From contig CM106585.1 of NCBI GenBank assembly GCA_048013815.1, positions 11,656,001 to 11,720,000 on the forward strand: a stretch of 64,000 bases of DNA. Direction: 5' to 3'. This document shows positions 24,193 to 34,500 of this stretch, one piece after another. A model generated the notes under the pieces. The model worked only from the letters and a program-made list of their open reading frames with translations, was not told the DNA's origin and did no database searches. A program made the translations under genes and the position numbers. Origin of the DNA: Setoptus koraiensis (Eukaryota; Arthropoda). How positions within the stretch are numbered: position 1 is the first letter of the stretch; every line of letters starts with the position of its first letter.

Positions 24193-24378
24193 TCAACTTT
24201 GTGACCCGCTTGTATGGACAGACCGAACGGCGTCGCCCGCTAGAGCCGATTTGCTTGCGTCCAGACCAGAAGGCGACGGAATTTTGTTGGCGGAAACATA
24301 ATGATAAAATATAACAAGCATGAATAGGCATACTCCCAACGCGTTGACAAAAAGTGCCAATTGTACGTCTGTGATCAT
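24193..24378 (-). CDS. OST4: Oligosaccharyltransferase subunit OST4 (micro-protein)
   Basis: A 61-codon frame begins [17 protein letters not shown] and continues [14 protein letters not shown]. This is a near-exact match in order and spacing to OST4, whose animal forms begin [10 protein letters not shown] and contain a single helix ending LYHY. OST4 is a small, single-span ER membrane subunit that stabilises the catalytic STT3 subunit of the oligosaccharyltransferase for N-glycosylation. Animal OST4 proteins are about 37-40 residues. Here the first ~35 residues align with the family and ~25 extra residues follow ([16 protein letters not shown] onward). The tail may be lineage-specific or may be read-through of a splice donor. 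The ATG is at 24376-24378 and the TGA at 24193-24195. No intron is needed. A longer overlapping frame on the same strand (24182-24463) is its shadow. Confidence 0.88.
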   Translation of the reverse strand: MITDVQLALFVNALGVCLFMLVIFYHYVSANKIPSPSGLDASKSALAGDAVRSVHTSGSQS

Positions 24379-25984
24379 CTTTGATGAAAATAATAAATAG
24401 CTTTGAATAAATTATTAAATATCCGAGTGCTGCTGATAATGATGTCGCTTGAGCCGGCCACAAATCGATATCAGAACATGTGATCTGGTTGTGAAGCGAG
24501 CCTCCTCGTGAACAAACGTCGTCCTTGCTGCTCCTTGGTAATTAGCTTGGAAATGCAATCGGGAATGTGTCGTTAACAATTTCCGAAGAGATAAAATGAT
24601 ATAAATCTACGATCTTAATGTATCTGTTTAAAATTAGGGCCTCTCGCAAGTATCATCTCAACGCGGCCAGTCTAGCTCATGTGTTGACGCTGTCGATTTG
24701 ACGGACGGTGAGCAGCAGGTAAGCAGACCGAGGGCGCGAGATTTGATATGAAAAAAAGTTTTTTTTTAAAACATCGATAACAATTAAACAATTTTGCTTT
24801 TTATTTCCAATAATTCACAACAAAGTCGAAACAATTGCCCCACATTTACACACTTTCCCCTTTCTCTAGATCGTAGGGAGGCTATGGATGGATTTTTCTA
24901 TCTGCGGGCCACAAGCAACCCAACGAATTGATTATCCTGCAATTGATTATACCCGACATACTTTGGACGAAGAAGCCTACTTGCTCAACGTTAGTCGTTA
25001 TTTTCCATCAAGAGTTACAATCGGAGAGAGTTGCAAAGCAAATTGAAAATTAGTATCAATTTACAAGCGAGTATAGAGAATTTTTTCTCATGCCTATTTT
25101 CACCACTACGTGATATTCGATGAATTTGAAAAGGAAACACACCTTTGTGAACATTTGTCACCATATGCAATCTCATGCCGAAGGACTCATTGATTGTGTC
25201 AATAGATAATCCAATTGAAGGCAGATAACGAACATCTGAGTCTACTGTAGACGAGGCTGCACCAACAAGCGATACCAACTCAGATATCGACAATGATGTT
25301 GTCGAGTGATTACAAAGGGTATTCTGACACGATAATTAATGACGATAACAAGAGCTATTTAGTTTTATCATCCAGTTGAACACTTTTGAATATGTATCAA
25401 ACATATCAAACAAATGTCTAAAAAAGATCTAATCTATCTATTCTTAGTGGTGGTGATGTTTCGAGGCAAGTTTAACAGGTTTAGAAACAATAAATGTTGT
25501 GTACAAATGTTGAAAATTGATAGTGTCATAGCTATAATTTATACTTAACCATTCCAACTTTAATCTATACCGGTAAATTAGAGCGACAAACAACCAAGGC
25601 ACCAAGGTCTAAGTCAAAACTTTTTGCAAAATGTCATATGTGCTCCGATAAAAGTTAACTCAACGTTAATGAAAAGGAATATATATTTCATCTAAGAGTA
25701 TATATAAATATCATGTAGAGATATACTCGGACATCTTTTACACGACGAATGCCAATAAAAGTCAACGAACCTGCATTCAAATTCAATGCCACTTGACATG
25801 AGCTATTTCCTCTATTTCTATTTCTTCAAATAAATTTATACATCAGACAGTTATATATATACTATTGGTTTTTCTCGGGATTGCAACAATGCCTGTAACT
25901 ACTGTTCGGATTGTGGACGATTCATAGCAAATGCGAATTTTAACTATTCATAACAATTAACCAGTCAGTCAGTTTAACAAAGTG
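24379..25984. other. Intergenic region upstream of OST4 and of the SLC17-like gene
   Basis: This 1.6-kb stretch probably includes the divergent promoters of OST4 (minus) and the SLC17-like transporter (plus). A 92-codon minus-strand frame at 25015-25293 has no recognisable domain. A T8/A-rich tract lies near 24755-24780. No RNA gene or mobile element was recognised. Confidence 0.5.
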
Positions 25985-28293
25985 ATGAGTACAATTCCAA
26001 TTACTGATACAAATATGAATGGGCAAGGTGAAGAAACACCATCCACTTCAATTGACGGAAGTCATCTGTTGGATAATGGTACGAATGAGAGTCAATTAGA
26101 CAAAGAAAACACTATCGAAACAATTGAAGAAAAAGAACGTGATCAACTCCACGAAAACAATGCAGACAATAACAGAATTGAACTGCCAATATCAGATGGA
26201 ATGATTACTCGCAACGATGATAATAACAATGTTTGTACAAATATACTCACCAAAACACAAGAATTAAATAACAGTGATAGTAATATTCATATAAATAAAA
26301 ATAATGTAGAATCTTTCAATACACGAAGAATATCGAAGGTTGTTATAGACGAACGAAGTCTATATACCAAACCTAATGACAACAATGATTTTGATTTGGC
26401 GCAGAAGGCATCGGATGATAAAAGAAGCTCGATGAGACATATTGTCGCTTTATTAGCATTGTCCAGTATCATATTGGCCAATATGAATAGGCAAGCCTTT
26501 AATGTTTCCATGCCAAATATGATCAAGACTAAATCGAAGCCAGCAATGGTTAATGATGAGACAAAACATATTGCTGAATTTAGTAGCTCTTGTCCTTGGC
26601 CAGACAAAGAAAAAGTGCAACCAACAATTGTTGATGGTTTCTCTACAAACACTTTATCAGAAACAATGCAAACTGAGTCCAGTATAATAAATTCTAATGC
26701 ATCGTTTGTTTTGGATAGTACCAATTCAAAGAAAGTATCAACAGCATCATCGGATAAGATCGTAGAGGATGATGATAGGTTCGATTGGAGCGGTACACAA
26801 ACTGGTCGACTACAATCCGGTTTCTCTTGGGGTTATGCCCCATTCATGATATTCGGTGGTAGATTGTCCGAACTTTACGGTGCAAAATGGATTGTATTAG
26901 TTAGTGGTTTGGGTTCGGCCTTGTGCTGTTTATTGACGCCGTTATTGGCAGATACTGATTTCTATCTTTTATTGGCTTCACGCGTTTTAATGGGTAAGCC
27001 ATCTAATTAGTAATCAATTGCAATTAATAGTGCGTAATATGTCGATGATAATTAAATGTTCAACTATGCTATCCGTTATGTAATAGGTCTATGTCAAACT
27101 GGAGTATCGCCCGCCTTATATGCACTTTGTGCACGATGGCTGCCGCCCGAAGAGTCAAGTATTTATTTGCCATTGATTAAAGTTGGAGTTATGATTGGCA
27201 TGTTTTCGGGAGCCTTGATTAGTGGCTTTCTGAGCTGGCGAATGACATTTTACGTAACTGGTCTTATAGGTGTGGCGTGGTCTATTATTTGGATGATCTA
27301 TGTGACAAGTGACCCATCTGAGCACAAGATGATCAATCAAACAGAATTAGATTACATAATTGATAAGATACGAGAATCAAATAGAGGAAGAAAATTGTCG
27401 GCCAGATCAACAAGAAATCAACCAGCGCCATGGTTAAACATAATCACAAATAGGGTAGTGATTGTATTTATGATAACTAAGTTTACAGTTAAATTAGCAA
27501 CGGATACACAAAGCATTGAATTGCCGATGTATCTATCTAATGTATTCCATGTCGATAAAGAAATAGTGAGTATTCATTTAGTTTTTTCTCTATGTGTGTG
27601 TGTGATAATTTTACTGGATTAATCGACAATCCGAATGCTAATAGAATGTCTCTTATCTGACAGAATGGTATCCTTACATCGATAAATTTTGGTATCCAAG
27701 GTTTATTCACTGGACTTGTTGCTTGGATGGCCAAAGAGATGGTGTTTAGAAAAACTTTCGGTCTAAGTAAAACTGGAGTTAGAAAATTATTTCAAAGCAT
27801 CTGCCAATTTGGTTGCGGTTCCGCTTTTCTATTGATATCTTTCAATGGTTGTAGTTTAACAGTTGTAATGGCAGCAATAATATTAACTTCAATCGCTAGT
27901 ATGTTCGGTTCTGGTGGCGAGGCAATAATTCCCATAGATCTGAGCACTGATTATCCTGCCTCAATAATGGCATTAGCTAATAGTCTTGCGAATCTCAGTG
28001 GAGTTTTACTTCCTTTGATAGCCTTCAATATATTGGGAGACGATGTTAACAATAAAGAAAATTGGAATTACATTTGGATGTTGGTTGGACTGACATCTAT
28101 GGGAGGCGGCGTATTGTGGTTATGTTTCGTTGAGGCGAAATTGCAAGACTTTTCCAGGCTGTGTCTTTGTTGTGATACATCGTTGACTAGTCACGAATGT
28201 AACAAAGGGGAAGAATCGAATATTAATGAGAAAAAAACAAATAGAAAAGAAGACGATATCGTCATGAGAGACTTAAAATCCGAAAATGCGTAA
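25985..28293 (+). CDS. SLC17-like major facilitator transporter, three exons
   Basis: The ATG at 25985 opens a protein of about 705 residues. Exons are 25985-26993 (donor GTAAGC, phase 1), 27087-27565 (acceptor AATAG, donor GTGAGT, phase 0) and 27664-28293 (acceptor GACAG). Introns are 93 and 98 bp, and all phases match. The first ~140 residues are an Asn/Asp/Glu-rich cytosolic extension. TM1 follows at IVALLALSSIILANMNRQAF, then an unusually long (~110 residue) Ser/Thr-rich first lumenal loop. Next comes the MFS core with RLQSGFSWGYAPFMIFGGRLSELYGAKW (the TM2-TM3 signature) and LCQTGVSPALYALCARWLPPEE, equivalent to the GxxxGxxxPAxxxxxxxWxPxxER segment of SLC17 proteins. It is probably a vesicular or lysosomal anion:cation symporter; the substrate is not deducible. 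The ~160 bp beyond the stop overlap the 3' end region of the convergent raw-like gene. Confidence 0.85.
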
Positions 28294-28532
28294 CACGGAC
28301 GAGTCATCAAAATCACTATTCGATTACAATTGATGATCTTTACAACAACGACCAGTGTTATGTATGGTGACGTTAGAAATGTAATAATAATAATAATGTT
28401 AGTGATTTACACAAAGATTTACAAGCTGACGATATCGCTCGAAGCGCCGCCCAACTGCTGGTTTTATATCTTGTTTTGCAGATTGACAGAATTAAGAAAA
28501 AACACACTATTCAACAAAAATTCTTGTTTATC

Positions 28533-28538
28533 TTTATT
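28533..28538 (-). terminator. Polyadenylation signal overlapping the stop codon of the raw-like gene
   Basis: On the minus strand the sequence AATAAA contains the TAA stop (28534-28536). A GTGTGTTTTTTC downstream element lies about 30 nt further on (28492-28506 region), at a typical distance. This predicts a 3' UTR of only a few nucleotides to a few tens of nucleotides. Confidence 0.6.
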
Positions 28539-30159
28539 TTTTCACTACAATTTTACCTGTTCTGTTGCCGCAATACTCAATGGCCTCGTCAACATTGCTA
28601 AACACGGGCACATGAGAATTTTTGGCGTGATCATTGAGATAAATTCGGCCCCTGTTGTAGTCGGCCACTGCCGTTTTGGACAATGTCTCGCCGCCAATTA
28701 TGCATGGCTCCTCTAGATATTGTATACATAAAACGACGTTCTCTCTGCCCAGCGACATATAATGGGCGGCCAATAACATCACAGATAGGCCACGACACTT
28801 GTTTGTGACAACAAATAGCAAAATGCGACTACGCTCAATGGCGTTTATTTCCTGTCTAATTAAAATTATATCCGCGGCGGGCGCGGGCGCGTCCGCCGCA
28901 TTTTGCAGCGTCACAAAATTACAACTCACACCGTTTCTATGGAACCACGGCAGCGCTTTTGAATCGCGCCACGACTGATCGCAATCGGTGAGGCTCAGAT
29001 AGATGTCTTTGAGCTGATCCCGACCGCCGCTGTCTGCCGGATCGGCTTGCCCGTAATGACTATGATGAGATCGCTCTCTGCCCCGAGAATTCTGGTCGTC
29101 GTGCCCTTGTTCGTTTCCTCCGTTTTCTGCGTCTTCCTTTTCCCCGTCTTCGTCTTCATTTTCCTCGTCTTCATTTTCATTTTCCTCGTCTTCTTCGTCG
29201 ACGTCGCCCTGTTTTTCGCTCGCCTGCTCGAGGCCGCTATCGCTGCTCAAACATTGAATGGCGTGTATCAAAGCGAGCTTCGTGTCGCAAAATATTGGAA
29301 TATTTTGATTTAAAACAAGATCCTGCAGCAACAGTCTGGCCCGTCTCAGCTCGCTGAACTCTGTGGCGGTTATGTATTCGCCGCTGATTCTGATTGGACT
29401 ATAACTTGCAAATTGGCAACTTGTGGTTGTTGTTGCGTCGAACGAGCCGCTGGCGTCGAGCGACGATTGCGTCGATTGCGACGATTGCGTCGATTGCGTC
29501 GATGTGGGAATAGACATGGAAGACAGCGATGAGGCCGACGAGCTGGTCATGATGGACGTGCTGGAGGCGGTTGAGGCCAGCGTGGTCAGGCTGGCGTTGT
29601 TGGTGAGGCCGGCGGGCGCCGCTGTGTCGTTGTGACCGGGCCGGCCACACGAATGGTCCGCCGGCACCGAGAACGGATATATGACCAGTATGAGGCGCTT
29701 GTTGCTGCCAGCTATAAAGGCGCTCTCTATCATGCCCACCGTGGATCGGGTTTGTTTGTCTATGACAAAAAATAATATTTGCGCCGACGATTTTGCCCGG
29801 CTCTCCAGCTGCACCATCTCTGGCGTCCAATCGTCCACTTGCGGATTATAAAATGTTATGCCAAAATTTTTAAGAATTGGTATGGCCACCGAATGACGCC
29901 ATGTTGTCGGATTGCACGAGCCACCGAGAAATATCTGATACTTGTTGTTGGGCATGTTGTGCGTCTTGTCTTTGGGTCGGTTTTGTCGGTGATTGTGTCT
30001 CGTTGGCTGGCACGGGGGGCTCCTCGATGCTTGCTGTAACATGATATCGCCCTTGTTTTGGGCATCATCGTCGTCTTGACAATTTTCTTTTATTGGCGCA
30101 ACCATATTGGCGGCGGCGGCGGCCGACGACGATACATTGTTGTTGGCTTTGTTAGTCAT
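28534..30159 (-). CDS. Raw-like protein with two nucleoside 2-deoxyribosyltransferase-like domains
   Basis: This single open frame has 541 residues. After a polar N terminus, residues ~73-165 contain the run IFLGGSCNPTTWR, followed by FYNPQVDDWTPEM, AQILFFVIDKQTRS, GMIESAFIAGSNKRLILVIYP. This pattern (GGSCNPTTWR, then YNPQVxxW, then LFFVxDxxTR) is characteristic of the domain in Drosophila raw, a cytoplasmic regulator that restrains JNK/AP-1 signalling during dorsal closure and gonad morphogenesis. A Ser/Thr-rich linker and an acidic Glu/Asp/Asn run (around residues 318-345) separate it from a second, more diverged copy (DIYLSLTDCDQSWRDSKALPWFHRNGV, then ILLFVVTNKCRGLS) that reaches the C terminus. 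Known raw homologues also carry repeated domain copies. Whether the fold retains any enzyme activity is unknown. The stop codon lies inside an AATAAA. The gene converges on the SLC17-like gene 240 bp away. Confidence 0.8.
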   Translation of the reverse strand: MTNKANNNVSSSAAAAANMVAPIKENCQDDDDAQNKGDIMLQQASRSPPCQPTRHNHRQNRPKDKTHNMPNNKYQIFLGGSCNPTTWRHSVAIPILKNFGITFYNPQVDDWTPEMVQLESRAKSSAQILFFVIDKQTRSTVGMIESAFIAGSNKRLILVIYPFSVPADHSCGRPGHNDTAAPAGLTNNASLTTLASTASSTSIMTSSSASSLSSMSIPTSTQSTQSSQSTQSSLDASGSFDATTTTSCQFASYSPIRISGEYITATEFSELRRARLLLQDLVLNQNIPIFCDTKLALIHAIQCLSSDSGLEQASEKQGDVDEEDEENENEDEENEDEDGEKEDAENGGNEQGHDDQNSRGRERSHHSHYGQADPADSGGRDQLKDIYLSLTDCDQSWRDSKALPWFHRNGVSCNFVTLQNAADAPAPAADIILIRQEINAIERSRILLFVVTNKCRGLSVMLLAAHYMSLGRENVVLCIQYLEEPCIIGGETLSKTAVADYNRGRIYLNDHAKNSHVPVFSNVDEAIEYCGNRTGKIVVKK

Positions 30160-31547
30160 GACATGGATAAATTTTGTTCATTTGTTGTGCTCCCGTCTCC
30201 TGCCAACTAACTGCAGCAACTCACTGAGAGACATTCGGTGATTTACAATAATTTTGTTGTTGTTGTTAATTAGTTGCTTCATTAGAAGTGTTCAGAAAAT
30301 TTGCATACGTTAACGTACAATGTTATTATAATATTATTATTAGAATATATTGTCTCTCACACTTATTCTTTTAACAATATTGCCATTAACAACTGCGCTC
30401 GCTCGCTTGCTTGCTTGCGTGTGTCTCTTGGAAAGTGCGTTAAGTGTAGCGAAGTAAGGCCAAAAGAAGCCTACAAACAGCGAGCAATACAAACGGATAG
30501 GAATACAAACGGCGAGCAATACAAACAGAGAGAAAAAGAACCTAAGAACTGCATCAAATCCGTATTGTATCAACAGCAAACTGGCTGGCTGGCTCGAGAG
30601 GCTGGCTGCGATTCGCGTCGCAAGTCTACACATCGAGACAACCCTGTTTGCGTACTGCATCCACTTTCTGGCTTGTCAACTTTGTTGCTTACAATTATTT
30701 TCTTTCATTTATTTCTTGCGTACAGTTATACGTTATGTAACGCTAGACGACGAAGCTCGGCGCCACATTTAAACATGGCCACTCGTTGCGGGTCTCGTTG
30801 CGAGTCTCGCTTGGATCGACTCGACCGAGTCTCGCCAAGTGCGCCGAACGGGCTGATGGCCAATCAATTAGGAGCGACAGTTGAGTAATTGCCGGCGACG
30901 ACCGACTCGCCGCACTAGCCGCAACTACCCGACACTCGGCCGACAACCGCACGAGCGGTCGGCCGACAACCGCACGGGCGGTCGGGCGGATACTCGCCGG
31001 CAAGTTGTAACTTGTTGCAAAGTCGCGTTAAAGTTGCAAAGTCACAACGAGCGGGCACTGAGAGGGGCGCCTCGTTCAATCGCCGCCTCAACTGACAACG
31101 ACGACGGCGAGCGATTGTTGCAACTGCCGCTGCCCGACAGTGACGAGACAGCACGGCGACAACAACTGCATCGATGCGAGCGATGTCATTGTTGTCGTCT
31201 TTGGGGCCCGCTCACGCACTCGAGAGGCTCGAAGCTTCTGCCGTCGCATGTTTGAGTCGCTAAACAACAGATTCTGTCTAGGCCGTCGTGTTATGTAAGT
31301 ATTGCGTATTATACATGTTTATCACTGACAAATTATCTCGGCAGCAAGATGAGACGATTAGACGAAAATTGAATTGCAAGTTCGAACGGGGGCTAGAGTT
31401 TTTCTCTTAGAGTGTCGCGTTATTAATTGCTTATACTGTATTTACTGTTGTTGTCGTCACCGTCATACAATTCAATTAAGTTAAAGGTGAAAAGTGATTA
31501 TTAAAAAATACTAATAATCTGTCAATGGTGTCAACTGTGCGTTTGGG
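30160..31547. other. Intergenic region between raw-like and LIMPETin genes
   Basis: No gene is supported over 1.4 kb. A 195-codon plus-strand frame (30301-30888) has an N-terminal hydrophobic stretch but then turns into Arg/Ser/Cys-rich sequence with no domain. The right part (30880-31250) is GC-rich. The DNA just right of 30159 should contain the raw-like promoter, and the DNA left of 31548 the LIMPETin 3' UTR. No canonical AATAAA was seen for the latter. Confidence 0.5.
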
Positions 31548-34500
31548 TCAGTTGGAGCGCAACTTTGCTTGGGCGCATTCGCCGCACAGTATTGCGTCAG
31601 GACCGTCTATGATAAATCCTTTGCCTATGAGCGATATCTGACAGTCGGTACATATAAAACAATCATTGTGCCAATTGCGATCCTCAAAAGTCACATACTT
31701 TGTTCCGCCGAATCCTGTTATGGCCTGCGAGCAAGCAAAACATCGCTTAGCAAACAGCTGACTGTAACAATCCACACAATAAGCATTGGTGGTACTTGTG
31801 GTGGTGCTACTTCCGGTTGGTTGTTGACCCGTGGTGGTGGTGGTGGTGGTGGTGTTGTTGGTTGTGTTGTTGGTCGTGTTGTTAGTGTCAGCTGAGGCGG
31901 TGTTGTTGCTGCTGTTGTTGTTGTTGCTGTTGTTGGTGGTGGTTGTAGTGTCTAGGCGCGTGGTGAATCTTTGGCCAGCCAATGATTTGTTGCAATGATG
32001 ACAATTGAAACATTCTCTGTGCCAGGGCTCATTTCTGAACGTGACCCCGCCGGAAGTGATGACATTTTTGCACTTGGTGCACCTAGTGGCGTATTTGTCC
32101 TCGTAGCACTTGATGCCTGGCGGGGTTGCGATCGGGGTTGCAATTGGGGTTGCGATCGGGGTTGCAATTGGGGTTGCGATCGGGGTTGCGATCGGGGTTG
32201 AGATTGCGATTGAGATGGGATAAAAAAATTGTTATGACGGGTATTGTAATTGCGTTGTCACTGTTGCCAGTGTCGTCATTGCCAACAATGACTACATAAT
32301 CGACAGTTGTATGCCACAAATGCCATACAATTGTCAATATAACGGTATTACATAATGGCGGCTCGCAACACCGTCATAGAGCGCACAGGCCAGTGGGGCC
32401 CACTTACAGTAGATGGCCTCGTTTTTCGGTATAAAACTGCTGGATCCTATGGTGTTCTTGCACACGCAGCAGCAGAAGCAGCTGTCGTGCCACTGGCGGC
32501 CTCTGTACTCCATTTTCTTGGAACCTGTTGATGGTTGTCGACCGTGGTCGATCGTCGTTGATTGGGGCGAACATTATTGTTACTCATAGCATAGTATTCA
32601 TTGTTATATTTCGAGCGATATCGCGGGGATATTTCGAGCGATATCGCGGGGATATTTCGAGCGATGTCGAGGGGATATTTCGAACTCACCCGCTCTGAAG
32701 GGGTTGTCGCAGCCGTGGCAGCGCGTGGAAAAGTTGGTCTCGTAGCAGGGGGCGCAGTACACTTGGTCGGACTTTGAGCCGAACGGTTTGTCCACGAGCG
32801 ACTGCTGGCACTGGCGACAATTGAAACACGAGTCGTGCCAATGTTTGTCCTTGTAGCACAAATCCCTCGAATTGAGTCCGATCGGTTTGCGACAATGCTC
32901 GCACGTGTGCGCAAATTCCGCCTCGAAGCAGCTCGTGCAATAGGGCCGCTCCTCCTTCAGCACGTACCGCTGGCCGGCCAGGTTTTTGTTGCAGCTCCGG
33001 CAGATGAAGTGGTCCACGTGAAAGTCCTCTGACATGGCCTTCGAGTACTCGTCCGAGAATATGAGCTGCGGAAACGCAAACAAAAATTTGACAGTTATTC
33101 GGGGTTATTCGACGATCAAGTTATTCGATGATTTTGTTATTAGACGATCGGGTTATTCGATGATTTTGTTATTCGACGATCGGGTTATTTGACAGTCGGT
33201 TTCTTGGGGCTGGTGTGACTGTGGCCGTGACAGTGGCGGTGCAAACTTGAGATTTGTCCGCTTGGAAATTGCAGACGGTCACTGCGAGCGAGTCGCTGGT
33301 CGATGGGCGCCCGAACTGGACTCGCGCGGCCCCAATTAAACGGCGAGGAGCGTCACCTGCCGCAGGCGCAAACAAACACAGATTTGACAACAGATCAACA
33401 AATGGATTCGGGCCGAACAGGCAACTTGTTCGCTGACGCTAACCACTGGCTGTCGGATATTGGCTGTCGGATATCGGCTGTCGGATATCGGCTGATTGAT
33501 GATTGGCAGTCGGCACGACGCGGCCAATTTTGCTGATTGGCAGTTGGCGCTCGGGCGAACAAAAACAAAAAATCGCTCTCCGTCGTGGGCGCTGTCGTGA
33601 GCTCGCTCGCTGGCGAATTTCAAGGTCACACACAAGGCAAGTGCGAGCAGCACTTATCATTTGCAGTTGCATCATGGCACTTTTAGTTTATATATAAATT
33701 AATTGCGCTTACGTCATTACATAACAACGATGCGATATTGCACAGGATATTTTAGTAAAAGGCAGCCGCCAGCAGCATTCGATGGCATGCTGCTAGCTTG
33801 CCATTTGTTGCCATTTGTTGCCATTGCGATACGATTCGCAGCAGCAGCGCCACACCGCCGACCGTGTGCTAGCGCCCATGATGCCATGGTGCAAACGGTG
33901 CAAACTCGCGGCGCATACTTACGTAACAAACTGTGTGCGCTTTTTTACACTTGCCAGTGCACAAAAGCGGCCGCTGTTATCGGCGTGGGCGGTTGCACTA
34001 ACATGGCAGTCAGAGCGGCATCGGTATTGTAAACATTGCCAGCTCTGCGGCGCACTGCCAACAACAGCAACAGTAGCATCAACATCAAAAACAACAGCAA
34101 CGGCAGCAACAACAGCAACAGCAGCATCAACAGCAACAGCGGCGGCGGCAGCAACGGATTGCATCACTACGGCAAGCAAAAAACATTGGCTCGCATCGTT
34201 ACATAACTGCAGTGCTCGCATTGCACGCTGCGCGGCCATTGTTGTTGTTGTTGTTGTTGTTTGGGCTCGCGATTAAACTTGATTGCGCCATTTGCTACGA
34301 GCGCTAATCAGCGAGCTTGTGGCAACTTTGCACTGGCAAGCTTGCACTGGCAAGCGACGGACCGATCAACAATTGTATAAACACACACACACACACGTAT
34401 TTTGTCGCTCATCGCTGCCTGATTGACAGCACGCCCACGCGATAGCATCATCTTATCGTGTCTTATCGTGGCATAGATGACGTATTGCGTAATAATTGGC

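Noticed and set aside
24866-24890. GATCGTAGGGAGG shared with about 54940-54952
   Set aside because: Only 13 bases are shared and the flanks are unrelated, which is too little to call a dispersed repeat family.
25015-25293. 92-codon minus-strand frame between OST4 and the SLC17-like gene
   Set aside because: A possible GTGTGT donor exists inside, but no partner exon, homology or polyadenylation signal was found.
26994-27086. Extension of the SLC17-like first exon past 26993 (ending GKPSN)
   Set aside because: The GTAAGC donor and the phase-matched acceptor at 27085-27086 restore the conserved SLC17 segment LCQTGVSPALYAL, so the extension is intron.
30301-30888. 195-codon plus-strand frame with a hydrophobic N terminus
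   Set aside because: After the first ~25 residues the composition is repeat-like (RNTNGEQYKQRE, RCGSRCESRLDRLDR) with no family resemblance.
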